From: Dolomedes plantarius
Lineage: Eukaryota; Arthropoda; Arachnida; Araneae; Dolomedidae
Length of the DNA: 64,000 nt
Assembly: GCA_907164885.2 (NCBI GenBank)
Contig: OU015495.1
Coordinates: forward strand, 99,329,832-99,393,831
Reading direction: 5' to 3'
The notes beneath the pieces were generated by a model, which worked only from the letters and a program-made list of their open reading frames with translations, was not told the origin of the DNA and did not search any database. This document shows, one piece after another, positions 23,704-34,059 of this stretch. A program made the position numbers and the translations under genes. Each line of letters opens with the position of its first letter. The first letter of the stretch is position 1.

Positions 23704-24074
23704 CAGTGTTGTGGGTTTTCCCCCTAAATTTGGGGGTAAGTTAGATGAAAAGGGTTTTTTTTTAGAAGCCAAATTTTTTTAGGGGCATTTTGTAGGGGGG
23801 GGGGACCTTTTTTAATATTTTGTACAATCGAGACCCGTTTTTTTATTATTAGATTATAAGTTCCATACATATGTCAAATGTAAATAAGCCTCCATTTCAT
23901 TATGTAAGTGTGTATTTTCTATTTATTTTTATTTATCTCTCAAAAAGGATGCCTATTTGGAACCAGAATTTCTTTTAGGAAGGTCTAGGGGGATCTGAAG
24001 TTGGTGTTAGGGGGAAACAGGGGGATTTCGAGATGGCGCTAGGGGGAGGCGCTTCGTAGAGGTTGGCAACACTG
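23704..24074. mobile_element. hAT-A short copy (internally deleted)
   Basis: A 371-bp deletion derivative. The left end CAGTGTTGTGGGTTTTCCCC matches, inverted, the right end of the long hAT-A copy at about 35954. The right end, reverse-complemented (CAGTGTTGCCAACCTC, then GCGCCATCTCGAAATCC), matches the left end of the long copy at 25959. The middle around GGTTTATT and CATACATATGTCAAAT is also shared. No matching target duplication was found; the right flank was disturbed by the MULE-like insertion. Confidence 0.75.
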
Positions 24075-24185
24075 TCACGAGCCGTTAAACCTCTAACCGG
24101 CTGGCAAATCTGATTGGCTACTGAAAATGCGTTTTTCAGTGCTGCCATCTATCGATCATTATTGTGTCTAATTATTTATCTAAGA

Positions 24186-24479
24186 CAGGGGTAGCTAAAC
24201 TTTTTGGGAAGAGTGCCACTATCTGCAAAAAAAATATTATGCGTGCCACTTCCAACTTTTCCACCATACAAAAAATATAAAAAGGTGCGCTGTTATAGGA
24301 TAAAAGGTGCATATATTCCTGCGCTGTTAATTTCAGTAGCGTATGAGTAGGGATTTTACAGATTTTGACAAATTATTATTTTTTCAAATTTCTTAATTTT
24401 TCAATAAGTCTCCGCGTGCCACTGTTAAAACACCGCCGTGCCACACTGTGGTACGCGTGCCGCGGGTTGGCCACCCCTG
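24186..24479. mobile_element. hAT-type MITE nested in the MULE-like element
   Basis: A 294-bp element with perfect 8-bp duplications ATCTAAGA (24178-24185 and 24480-24487). Ends CAGGGGTAGCTAAAC and, reverse-complemented, CAGGGGTGGCCAACCCGCGG. Repeated GTGCCAC motifs sit inside both ends. No ORF. Confidence 0.9.
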
Positions 24480-25441
24480 ATCTAAGACATATAACGTTTG
24501 TTTACATGTCCTTAAATCTATCAGAGCACCAGACTTTCAAGTAAACTTCTGAATTCTATAATACTTCTGAATATTTAATAAACTGAAATAGCTTATTTAA
24601 TATTACTATAACAATTTTATATAAAGAAATATGATTTTCTGACTTTTCTAAATTATGTATAATACACATAAATTTACAACACTTCTTTTGTAAAATAGAA
24701 ATTTTTAAATTTATAAAAAAACCGTACGTCATAATGGCTTGTTTTTTGTAAAATTAATGTCGGATGGGAAAAAAATCAGTTTTTAATTGTCCCTAGGCCA
24801 AAAATCGTATAAAAAGCAAAAGGATACATTAAAATTTATAATAAAACGATCATCTCGTAAAACTATAATATTATTATGAAATGTTATTTGTATTATATTT
24901 ATGATAAAACAATATGAAAGTAAAATTGAGTTTTAAAATACTAAATATTATCTAAATCATATTTAGAATTAAATCAATATATTTCAAATACATAATAAAC
25001 TTGCATTTCTTTTTCAATATTATTTTGTATTTTAGTATTATGTCAGATACAAATTTTAAGATTATTATAAAATATCTTATATAATATTGTGCTGTCATTT
25101 AAAAAAAAAACTGTTTTTTTATGCCTGTTACATCTAATAAGAAACACAAAGAAGTGAAAAATAACTATTTTTGCAGAATGATCTTACTAAGATTTTAATG
25201 ACTTGGCAATGTTGATTTTATTCCCTATATTATGAGATGGCAGCCTATTAAATAAGAATTTAAAGAAAGAAAAGAAAAGAAAAAAAAGTCATTTAAAACA
25301 AAAACTACACATAAATATACTTAGAAAGAAATTAATTGATGACAAACAGTCTATTGCTTTCATTATCTTTTATTCTTAAGCATATTATCTGTAAATAAAA
25401 AATTCTGTGAAATTGTTTCGTCAAAATTCTGTGTTACAGCA

Positions 25442-25714
25442 CTATTTAAAAGTCAATTCTTCACAATCAATATTTAAGTGATGGAAAGAGGTTAAATATA
25501 ACCTTAAATCTTTATAGTAGACAAATGTCAACTTGCATCCCGATGATGGACAATTCAATTTGCCTGCAATATCTGGATCAATTTTGTGAATATTTATAAT
25601 ATGTTGATAAAGATTTTTCTTCTTTTTAAACCTTTTTCCACAAAATTCACAAGTGTTTGACAAAAACTCATCACTGCTTTTGCTCTCCATCGAAAACTGA
25701 ACGAAAGATGACAA
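25442..25714 (-). CDS. Small C2H2 zinc-finger ORF inside the MULE-like element
   Basis: A 90-codon ORF on the minus strand. The first ATG is at 25714; a second ATG at 25690 (MESKSSDEF) is an equally good start. Finger 1: CEFCGKRFKKKKNLYQH then IINIH (C-x2-C, H-x4-H). Finger 2 is degenerate: C-x4-C (CPSSGC) with HH at its end. It is the only coding-like sequence in the element and lies next to the right terminal repeat. It could be the DNA-binding N-terminus of a lost transposase or a captured host fragment. Because it has no frameshift while neighbouring elements are riddled with them, it may be recent or under selection (inference). Confidence 0.5.
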   Translation of the reverse strand: MSSFVQFSMESKSSDEFLSNTCEFCGKRFKKKKNLYQHIINIHKIDPDIAGKLNCPSSGCKLTFVYYKDLRLYLTSFHHLNIDCEELTFK

Positions 25715-25988
25715 ATGAAAGCTAAATGTGATGTGGAGGCCGCATTATATAAAATTTTTACCAGTACGAATTGTAAGCGATAACAAACCTTGCGTGGTGT
25801 AATCTGTCGTCTTACCACAATTAAATATCTTAGCACAATTAAATGTAATAGTGACAAATAGATGGCAGCACTGAAAAACGTATATTAAGTAGCCAATTAG
25901 ATTTGCCAGCCGGTTAGAGATTTAACGGCTCGTAACACTGTCTTGTGCCGCTCCGGACCAGTGTTGCCAACCTTTTCAAAGCACCTCC

Positions 25989-26207
25989 TGTTGTGGCCGA
26001 CTGTTGTGTGTGTGTTAATCAATGCTCTTTATCATATTTATCATACATTTAATCAAATTCTATGGTACATCTATATACAACACGACACTGACCAGAAACA
26101 TAGTTACAGAGTGAAAGCGAAACTTTTCCGCGCTCCCTATTCCGCGTACTCTCTCGGTCACAGTTAAACTATCCATGGACGTTAGCAGTTAGAGTTAATA
26201 CACTACA
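25989..26207 (-). repeat. Gypsy-A1 3' LTR
   Basis: 219 bp, starting (minus strand) TGTAGTGTATTAACTC and ending ACAACA. A polypurine tract AAAGGGGGAGGAGA lies just upstream on the minus strand (26208-26221). Confidence 0.95.
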
Positions 26208-26222
26208 TCTCCTCCCCCTTTA

Positions 26223-27032
26223 TTAAAGATCAAGTCTCTGGGGTGGTCTTCGGATTCTTCCAGAGCGTCTAGGCACATGGCTTGGGATGTCGTGCACTGG
26301 TGGTGTACTAGACTGGCTTGAAGGTGTACTGGTTTGAGTCGATGACGGTTTTGAGTGCACTGGTGATGAGTCCTGAACAGGGATATCAGCTGATGACACT
26401 GCTGGCGAAGCTGGAACTTCAGCCTTTTTATTTGGGCCCTGATGAGAGGTAGGACTATCACTGTGCTGGACTTCTGAGGCATTCTCAGTAAAATTTCCAG
26501 TAGGGAACCTACGAAATATATTTCGTACGGAATCACTTGCTTGCACTTTATTCCCCACTGAACGAATTTGATCAACATGCCTTCTCACTAGTATGCCCTG
26601 AACATCAATGGTATAGTGGAGAGCACCGTCTTGATTTACAACTTGTCCAAACTTCCATTTTGAATTAGTTGCTCGGTAATCTCTGACTGCCACAGAATCA
26701 CCAATATTGAATTTTCTATCTTGAAATTCAAATACACCCTTTCTTACCCTTTCCTGGATTCTTGATTTTAAGACAGGTAAAAGTAAATCAAGCCTTGTTC
26801 TAATATCACGTTTTAAGAATAGCATGGATGGACTGTGCATTGTCGTAACGTTTGGAGCTTTCCTGTATTGCAATAAAAATGTACTTAGTTTCTGTTCTAT
26901 ACTACCATCATAATTTTGCATTCCTCTCAGTGATTGCTTCAGTGTATACACATAGCGTTCGGCTTGACCATTGCTCGACGGCTTGAATGGTGCGCTAGTT
27001 TTGTGTTTTATGCCATTATTCAGCATAAATCT
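26223..27032 (-). pseudogene. Gypsy-A1 pol, end of integrase core and C-terminal domain
   Basis: Continues the integrase after an in-frame TAG at 27032-27030 that replaces the CAG seen in A2. It contains the catalytic glutamate (SSNGQAERY), the conserved RDYR-type and GALHYTID strands of the C-terminal domain, a long S/P/T-rich tail and the ending RRSGRIRRPPQRLDL common in this Gypsy group. It would be made only if the stop is read through. Confidence 0.9.
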
Positions 27033-28721
27033 CTAAAATTCGTAAGACGAAAACTGTGGTCCGTTGTCACTTACAAGTACAACTGGCAACCCAAATCTCG
27101 CAAAGCAGTCTCTGAGACACTCGATGGTTTTGTTTGTTGTGGTTTTCTTCATCGGATAAACTTCCAACCATTTGGAATGTGCATCCACTATTAACAGGAA
27201 CATATATTCAAATATAGGACCAGCAAAATCCACATGCACACGCTCCCAGGGCGTACTCGGGTATTCCCAATGATGGACTTTCACTTTCGCAGGATCAGCT
27301 TTATGTCTGGCACAGTCAACACAATTTCTTGCAGCTTCTTCGATGTCTTTATCGATGTTTTTCCAATAAACGAACGACCTGGCAATCGCCTTCATCTTAA
27401 CCATACCCAGATGCCCTTGGTGCAACTCTTCCAAGACATTTTTCTGGTATCTCTTTGGAATACAAACTCTCTGCCCGTACATAATACATCCATCTTCTAT
27501 GGTATATTGGGCTTCTCTCCCTTCTAAATTTTGGCCCTTCCTCAAGGCTTCCAAAAGTAGACCCAATTCCTCATCCTTCCCTGTTGCTTCCCGCAAATCC
27601 TTTGAAGTGATAGGTAGGGTTTCAATTTGCGACATCTGGAACATCGTAATGTCGTCTTTAACTTCTAATTCTTCTGAAGTTTTGGAAAATCGAGAGAGAA
27701 AATCTGCATTCCCGTGGTCTTTAGTATTTCGATAAACTATGTCAAACTGGAAAGACTGCAAGGTTAGTGCATAATGTAAAAGTCTGGTAGCTGTTAGTAT
27801 TGGGAGTCCTCGCTTTGATCCAAATATTGCAACTAATGGTTTATGATCGGTTATCAAGGTGAATCTTCTGCCTTTTAAATACAAATAAAATTTCTTTACT
27901 GCCCATACTATTGCAAGAGCTTCTTTGTCAATTTGGGAGTATTTCTGTTCTGTTTTCGTTAAAGTCTTTGATGCAAAGGCTATTGGACTTTCTGTTCCAT
28001 CTGGCAGTAGGTGAGATAACACACAACCTACACCAACTGGTGAAGCATCAGTTGCCAGCAATAGAGGTAAGTTTGGTTCATAATGAACCAGCACTCTAGG
28101 TGAACAGATTTCTTTTTTTATTTGATCAAAAGCGTCCTGACAACCCCTAGACCAATTAAATTTGATTCCCTTTTTAGTTAAGTTATTTAGAGGATTTGCT
28201 ATAGTAGCCAAATTTGGACTGAATTTCCCATAGAAATTTACTAATCCCAAAAAACTCTTTACTTCCTGTACATCCTTAGGTACTGGGCCTTTCACAATAG
28301 CAGAAATTTTTTCATCAGTTTTGTGTAATCCATTAGAATCAATTTTATGTCCCAGAAAATTAATCTCATTTTGAAAAAACTGACTTTTACTTAAATTGAG
28401 TTTTAGGCCATGTTCTTTACACTTTTTGAAAAAAATTTCTAAAGCTTTAAAATGTGAACTTTCGTCAACTCCGGTGATTCTCGCATCATCCATAAATACC
28501 TTAACAAAGTCTATGCCTTGAAACAACCCATCAACATAGCACTGCCAAATGGTAGGTGCTCCATTTAACCCATACATCAGCCTTTTACAGATAAACAATC
28601 CTTTATGCGTGTTAATTTTTAACAATTTTTGACTTTCAGGATGAACTTGCATTTGCAAATATGCATGTTTGAAGTCTATTTTTGAAAATTGTTTTCCCCC
28701 ATTCAAGCTTGTGAATATTTC
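27033..28721 (-). pseudogene. Gypsy-A1 pol, RT, RNase H and start of integrase
   Basis: After the in-frame TAA at 28724-28722 the frame continues with NGGKQFSKIDFKHAYLQM (RT, first catalytic Asp) and VFMDDARITG (the RT metal-binding DD, with M instead of the usual Y/L-x). Then come the RNase H (LLATDASPVGVGCV; IDKEALAIVWAV), the H2C2 zinc-binding region of integrase (HQGHLGMVKMKAIARS, then CVDC) and the first integrase Asp residues (HVDFAGPI, VSDNGPQF). Stops occur before and after this block. Confidence 0.92.
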
Positions 28722-29684
28722 TTAGAGTCTTGGTAAGGGGTGCTGAGGTACAATTAAATTTGAATTTAGGGTAACTGAATAATCCGCACATAGACGTATG
28801 CTACCATCCGGCTTAACAATTGGTACCACAGGCGTAGCCCATTCCGAACTTTCTACCTTTTCTATGATGCCCTCTTTTTCTAGTCTTTCGATTTCGTTTT
28901 CGACTCGACTTTTTAGAGCAAAGGGTACCGTTCTAAACCTACAAAATTTTGGTTTGACATTTGGTTTCAATTCCAACTGAACTTTATGGTTGTTTATTTC
29001 CCCAAGTTTGTTATCAAAAATTTCTTTATATTCCTCCAAAAGTTTATTTAAGTTCACTTTCGTTTCCACTTTTAATGTTTTTATGGCATTCCAATCAAGA
29101 TTTATCTCATAAAGCCATTCGCGACCTAGAATCGTATCCAAGTTTTCCTTTACAATGTACAAGCTCAAATTCAAAGTTTGATTTTTATATTCTACTTTCA
29201 CAGTGACATACCCCATGGGTACCAATGAGTCACCTTTATAAGTTCGAAAAACTAAGTTAGTAGGTTGAATTTTCTTATTTGAAATTTCTCTGAAATTTCT
29301 TATACTCATTACGCTTACCGTTCCCCCCGTATCTAATTCCATTACACAGTTTTTATTCTCAATTTTTAAACTGATCATTATTGGAGGTCGTTTCGGTTTT
29401 TCCTCACGTAATGTACCTTCATCAGAATTCAATTTATACAACGGAACTTGGTTTTGGTTTTGATTAACCTCATTTAAATTTACCTGCTTTTGTTTCACAG
29501 AAGTGGCATTAGCTTTCTTTGCAAAAAAACATGCCTTTTGGATATGCCCGATCTTCGAACAAAAATTGCATTTACTAGAAATAAATTTACAATTTTGTTT
29601 ATTATGGTTTGTACCTGTGCACCGCATACAAAAGTCACCTTTCTTCTGCTTTTCCACAAAATTTTGTTTCTTGTTTAATTTCAT
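28722..29684 (-). pseudogene. Gypsy-A1 second ORF: CCHC knuckles, protease, RT start
   Basis: 320 codons. Two CCHC knuckles (CMRCTGTNHNKQNC and CNFCSKIGHIQKAC) bind RNA. The protease active site is LDTGGTVSVMS, and RT begins at FCRFRTVPFALKSRVENE with WATPVVPIVKPDGSIR. The start ATG overlaps the gag stop as ATGA (29684-29681), so this ORF probably starts by reinitiation or, alternatively, a -1 frameshift joins it to gag. It ends at a TAA that is also present in copy A2. Confidence 0.9.
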
Positions 29685-30340
29685 GTAAGGTTTATTTTTT
29701 TCCCTACATTTATTACATTGATTCCAGAAGAACGACCCATAACATCATTTGCCCCTCTAAATGCCTTTTCCATAGCTAACGCAATTTGCAAAGTTTTCTC
29801 TAGATCAATATTATCCTCTTCAAATAATCTATCTAAAATTGCCTTATCTTTTAAGCCGCTAACAAACACATCGCGTAACATAATATTCAACATATTATTA
29901 TCATAGTCACAATTTATTGTAAGTGCTCTGAGTTCCGCTATGTAGTTATTTATACTTTCCCCCTCATTCTGTTTACGATTAAGAAATTTATGGCGGGAAG
30001 GGATAATTAAAGGTTTAGGAGTCAAATGTTTTTTAAGAACATCTTTTAATTTCTCTAAACTTTGGTCAGAAGGGATGTCAGGAGCCAGCAGATTTTTTAG
30101 CAATTGATATAACTTCGGACTAAGTGATGAAATAAAAACTTTAGCCCTTTTATCAACCGTTACTTGTTGCACATCAAGGTATGTTTCAAAACGTTCAATA
30201 AAACTATCGAAGTTTTCATATTCTTCATTGAACTTCTCAAACTGTACGGTAACTTTATTATGAGAACCGTTTTCTTTATTTTGCAAAGCTCGAATCAGTT
30301 CCTGATTCTGACGCAATAATTCAGCAATTTGCTGCTCCAT
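29681..30340 (-). CDS. Gypsy-A1 gag
   Basis: 219 codons from MEQQIAELLRQNQELI, a short coiled-coil-like start, to NVGKKINLT. The middle (FEKFNEEYENFDSFIERFETYL; written here in parts: EYENFDSFIERF, PKLYQLLKNLL, LRDVFVSGLKD) has the capsid-like retrotransposon gag fold pattern with the usual Y-I-A-E-L and F-V-x-G-L motifs. The CCHC knuckles lie in the next ORF. It is intact in this copy; the same ORF in A2 has two single-base insertions. Confidence 0.9.
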   Translation of the reverse strand: MEQQIAELLRQNQELIRALQNKENGSHNKVTVQFEKFNEEYENFDSFIERFETYLDVQQVTVDKRAKVFISSLSPKLYQLLKNLLAPDIPSDQSLEKLKDVLKKHLTPKPLIIPSRHKFLNRKQNEGESINNYIAELRALTINCDYDNNMLNIMLRDVFVSGLKDKAILDRLFEEDNIDLEKTLQIALAMEKAFRGANDVMGRSSGINVINVGKKINLT

Positions 30341-30452
30341 TTTCTCCTCTGATCAAAAAGATAAACAACTTTTACCTTGAGCCGTCTTCGGGTTTTTTAC
30401 CCTATCCTTTGGAAGAACACTGTTTCAATTTTACCGAATCAACAGGCTTCGG

Positions 30453-30470
30453 ATCCCGTGCTCGTCGCCA
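30453..30470 (-). promoter_or_regulatory. Gypsy-A1 primer binding site
   Basis: Minus strand TGGCGACGAGCACGGGAT, three bases after the 5' LTR. It matches the complement of the 3' end of metazoan tRNA-Ser(GCT) except around two positions. Confidence 0.85.
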
Positions 30471-30473
30471 GTC

Positions 30474-30694
30474 TGTTGTCGCCGACTGTTGTGTGTGTGT
30501 GTTAATCAATGCTCTTTATCATATTTATCATACATTTAATCAAATTCTATGGTACATCTATATACAACACGACACTGACTAGAAACATAGTTACAGAGTG
30601 AAAGCGAAACTTTTCCGCGCTCCCTATTCCGCGTACTCTCTCGGTCACAGTTAAACTGTCCATTGACGTTAGCAGTTAGAGTTAATACACTACA
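30474..30694 (-). repeat. Gypsy-A1 5' LTR
   Basis: 221 bp, about 2-3% different from the 3' LTR by eye. It would carry the promoter of the element. Confidence 0.95.
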
Positions 30695-32009
30695 CCTCCC
30701 CCTAGCGCCATCTCGAAATCCCCCTGTTTCTCCCTAGCGCCATCTCGAAATCCCTCTGTTTCCCCCTAACACCAACTTGAGATCCCCTAGACCTTCCTAA
30801 AAGAAATTCTAGTTCCAAATAGGCATCCTGTTTGAGAGATAAATTGAAATAAATAAAAAATACACACTTACATAATGAAATGGAGGTTTATTTATATTTG
30901 ACATATGTATGGAACTTATAATCTAATAAAAAAACGCGTCTCGATTGTACATTACTGTCGATTTTTCTAATTTTAAATTTCGTCGATGTCAAGATAATTA
31001 TAGAGTATTTCATCAAAGACATCGGCCTGGCTCTCAGTTTGTGCTTTGCCTGCATTTTTAAAGTGATATATGAGGCGTTGAAAGGCAAAGTTGTGTAAGT
31101 CACATTTTCAACTTTTTTCATTTGGGTGAAAATATGTAAACTCCATGTTCAATTTATAGTGGAATTGTAAATAGTTATTATTTGCAGTATTGTAATAATT
31201 GTTATGAAATATAATTTGTTCAATTTATGGTGGAATTTTTATAGTTTCGGCAGTTAAACTCTTTTGACTTACACCACTTAACTTACTGACTTCAGGCCCC
31301 CCACATTATTCCCTGGACCCCGTTGCTAAAAGTCATGATGGGCCCCCACTCTTACTACCAAAAAAAGAAATTTTGGCCCTTTTTTACAATATACATTTTT
31401 AACCTTTATTACAATTATTTTCCTTCAAACACAGATTTAAACTAGTTTTAAGAGTTTAGACAGTGTTTAGATTGTTATCGTAAATTTATTTTAAATACTG
31501 GTAAATACATAATTGAACAAATTAATTCTTAAATATTTTTGTTTGCTTAATTTTAATATTCACACAGATAAAATAATAACTGTCGTAGGAAATAGGTGGT
31601 TACATTATAAACCTAGCAGAACAGTATATTAATGGCTAGGGTAATGCTAATGCATATTAAATATGTATTGATACATTTGTATTATTATTATATCTGTGTT
31701 CTGATACGTTGAGAACACATCCTAATTTTATCATTGAGAAGCAGAAGATACAACCTTTAAGTAAAAATGAAGTAAGCATAGCAAATACATGTTTATAAAG
31801 AAAAAAATTTAATGAAGGACAATCTAATAAGTATTTCAGAAAAATTGGTCTTACTAATAGCCTACTAAAATCAACTTAAATTCAAAGCTACAAACCATGT
31901 ACACATAAATGAAAGTTATATGATGCATTGTAGTGTTTCTGAGTTCTGATAATTTATTGAAAGAATGAAAGCTACATTTTTCTGGCTTTGATCATTGAGA
32001 ATTTTACAA

Positions 32010-33588
32010 TTACATCACTGAAGTCAAGGCTTGATGCAAGATGGTTTCGATTGCTAACACTCCATGTGAATTAAGACGTTCTTGAGTCATTGATGAACGT
32101 TGCCATGGTTTCAATACCTTGCCCAGCTGACTAAATGCTCTTTCTGCAGATGCAACAGAAACTGGTATCGTACAAAATATTCTTAATGCAATACATACAT
32201 TTATGAATATTGGTTCTAACTGTTTAGCATGGATTGCATTCAACAACTCTAACGGGTTACTTGAAATGTTTTTTTGGTCAACTTGAAACACAGAGCTGAA
32301 TATATGTTTCAGGTGTAAAATTTTATCTGAAAGGTTTACTGATATTCTTATAAGTTTTAACTAAGTTTTCAGCCTAATCCCTTAAATCACTGTCTTCCAT
32401 TGAGCTGAAGTGAAGAACTGGGCTGAAGAGTTCAGTCAGTGCATTAGTTGCTTCAAATCTTGTCTTGAGATCAGACAAAATAAGATCCAAAGCTCTATAT
32501 ACAATATTAGTTTTAAAATGGTTTTCTTCTTCTTCTATAGTTGTTTCCAATTGAGGGCGACCTCTTGATTTTGGAAACGTTGATGGTACGTTGATGGATT
32601 CTGCCACTAAACGTGACTCACTGATGATGTCTTCCCACGAATTTCTCAGTCGTTGCATGTCTTCCTTCAGATCATTCATCAATTTCACTGCAATGTCCAG
32701 AGAAATACTCTGCGACTGAATTATTACACTCTTTTCATTGATGCAGCCCAACACTTTGTACTAAAATACTGTAATACAAAGGCCTTGAAAAGAAGAAAAG
32801 TATTTTTTAAGACACATAGCTTTATTGTATGCTTTTGGTTCTAAGCTTGACTTCAACTCAGTTAATACTCGTTCTAAGGCCGTTAATAGTCCTGGGTAGT
32901 GCTTTGCAACGGGAACAACGGCTTCGAATCTTTCGTACCACCTTGTTTGTGATTGTTTTTTTAGTGAAAGTGGCACTTTAGAAATCAAAATATCCCATCT
33001 TGTAGGACTATGGGCGAAAAAAGAATACATTGTTTCCAAGTTTCCAAAGAAGGTCATAATTTCGGGGCATATTTTTACTGTATTAACTCCTATTCTGTTT
33101 AAGGAGTAAGCTCCACATGGTGAATAAAATGCCACATCATTTTTCTCTAACAGTCTTGCTTTTACTCCTTTGATTTTTCCACAGATGTTAGATCCACCAT
33201 CATACGCTTGAGCCCTGCAGTCCTCAAGAGGGATGTTATTTTCAGCTAAGACAGTTAAAATTTCATTAGTAATATCTTCTCCACTTTTTCCATTACAGTT
33301 GACAAATTTCACAAACCTTTCTTTTATTTCATATTGCTTAGAGTCTTTATTTTGAATGACATATCTCAAAATAAATACATTTTGTTCTTGATGTGATACA
33401 TCAGGAGTTGCATCAACAATCAGCCCATAATAAATAGTTTCTTGCCTTTCTTCAAGTATAAATTTTAAAACTTTTTCACCACAAAGTGAAATGAACTCAT
33501 TTTGACTCTTCGAAGATAAGTAATGGGCTTGTCCTTTCATGTTTTTTCCTTGCAATTGCAGAGTTTTGATCTTAGCCAAGCGGTGCAA
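32010..33588 (-). pseudogene. hAT-B1 transposase remnant
   Basis: Three ORF blocks on the minus strand. Block 1 (33588-32761) is DUF4371-like: HYLSSKSQNEFISL, IVDATPDVSHQEQNVFIL (first catalytic Asp region), AQAYDGGSNICGKIKGV and TRWYERFEAV. Block 2 (32754-32374) is a helical middle. Block 3 (32291-32010) is the dimerisation domain: IPVSVASAERAFSQL, then MTQERLNSHGVLAIE. This is the ZMYM1/P52rIPK-like hAT group. The N-terminus is missing: block 1 has no good ATG at its 5' end and lies close to the transposon end. A stop after ITVF and a shift between blocks 2 and 3 break it. The copy at 57159-58776 has the same lesions. Confidence 0.9.
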
Positions 33589-33987
33589 GCGGTGAGTGGT
33601 GCAAGCGGGCCGCGGTGTGAGGGAGAGGGGTAGAGCCTACACTAAAATAGCAACGTCATTGACCTTTAGACGAGTCTCAGAGGGCGGGCCCGGCGGGCAG
33701 TGTTCTGCTTCTGCACACGCACTGTCAACAAGGTGTCACGTGTTGTCGTGTTCACGTCAGCTGGTGGTGGTTTTGTTACCCACAGCTGTTGTAGATTCAG
33801 ACACGTTTTGTACGCAACGCACTGCGTATCCAATGAACCAATTTATATTACTCTGATGTAATATTTCATTGATACACATAAATCTAGTCCTAGTGATTTA
33901 ATTATTGTTTCTTTCTATGATTTATTAAAAATGTTCTACTTTTTAATTTTTACCCCGTCCTTACGGGCCCCTTGACCCACGGGCCCC

Positions 33988-34001
33988 GTTGCCGTAGCAA
34001 C
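33988..34001. promoter_or_regulatory. X-box-like palindrome in the hAT-B1 end
   Basis: GTTGCCGTAGCAAC fits the RFX X-box consensus (GTTGCC, 2-nt spacer, RGYAAC). Whether it binds an RFX factor or is only part of the transposase site is unknown. The second copy has it at 56745-56758. Confidence 0.45.
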
Positions 34002-34059
34002 GGTAGCACCGGGCATGTGGGGGCCCTGACTGACTTACACCACTTTGCCTTTCACCGCC

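Larger units (their letters stand above)
24077..25933. mobile_element. Mutator-like (MULE-type) element without transposase
   Basis: A 1857-bp element with a perfect 9-bp target duplication AACACTGTC (24068-24076 and 25934-25942) and inverted repeats of about 85 bp. Both start ACGAGCCGTTAAA and share AACCGGCTGGCAAATCT and CAGTGCTGCCATCTAT. Long inverted repeats with a 9-bp duplication fit the Mutator superfamily. The target is the last seven bases of the short hAT-A copy plus two flanking bases. The only ORF is a two-finger zinc-finger protein on the minus strand; I see no MULE transposase. A hAT MITE has inserted into the left end. Confidence 0.8.
25989..30694 (-). mobile_element. Gypsy-A1, Mag-type Ty3/Gypsy retrotransposon
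   Basis: A nearly full-length 4706-bp element on the minus strand. LTRs are 25989-26207 (3') and 30474-30694 (5'), with a perfect 5-bp target duplication CCTCC (25984-25988, 30695-30699). LTRs begin TG and end CA on the coding strand and differ at only a few positions plus a 2-bp indel, so it is fairly young. Order: 5' LTR, serine-tRNA primer site, gag, two CCHC knuckles, protease, RT, RNase H, integrase, polypurine tract, 3' LTR. The two CCHC knuckles and the Ser-tRNA primer fit the Mag clade (K02A2.6-like proteins). Two stops in pol make it inactive as read. Confidence 0.95.
31293..34028 (-). mobile_element. hAT-B1, ZMYM/DUF4371-type hAT transposon
   Basis: 2736 bp with perfect 8-bp duplications ACTGACTT (31285-31292, 34029-34036). 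Ends CAGGCCCCCCACAT and, reverse-complemented, CAGGGCCCCCACAT. It is inserted in hAT-A. The 5' end has a GC-rich region with a palindrome CCGTTGC-CGTA-GCAACGG. A nearly identical copy in the other orientation is at 56718-59455. Confidence 0.95.

Noticed and set aside
33596..33856. 86-residue ORF repeated at 56891-57151
   Set aside because: It lies in the GC-rich non-coding 5' end of hAT-B and is open in both copies only because the copies are nearly identical.
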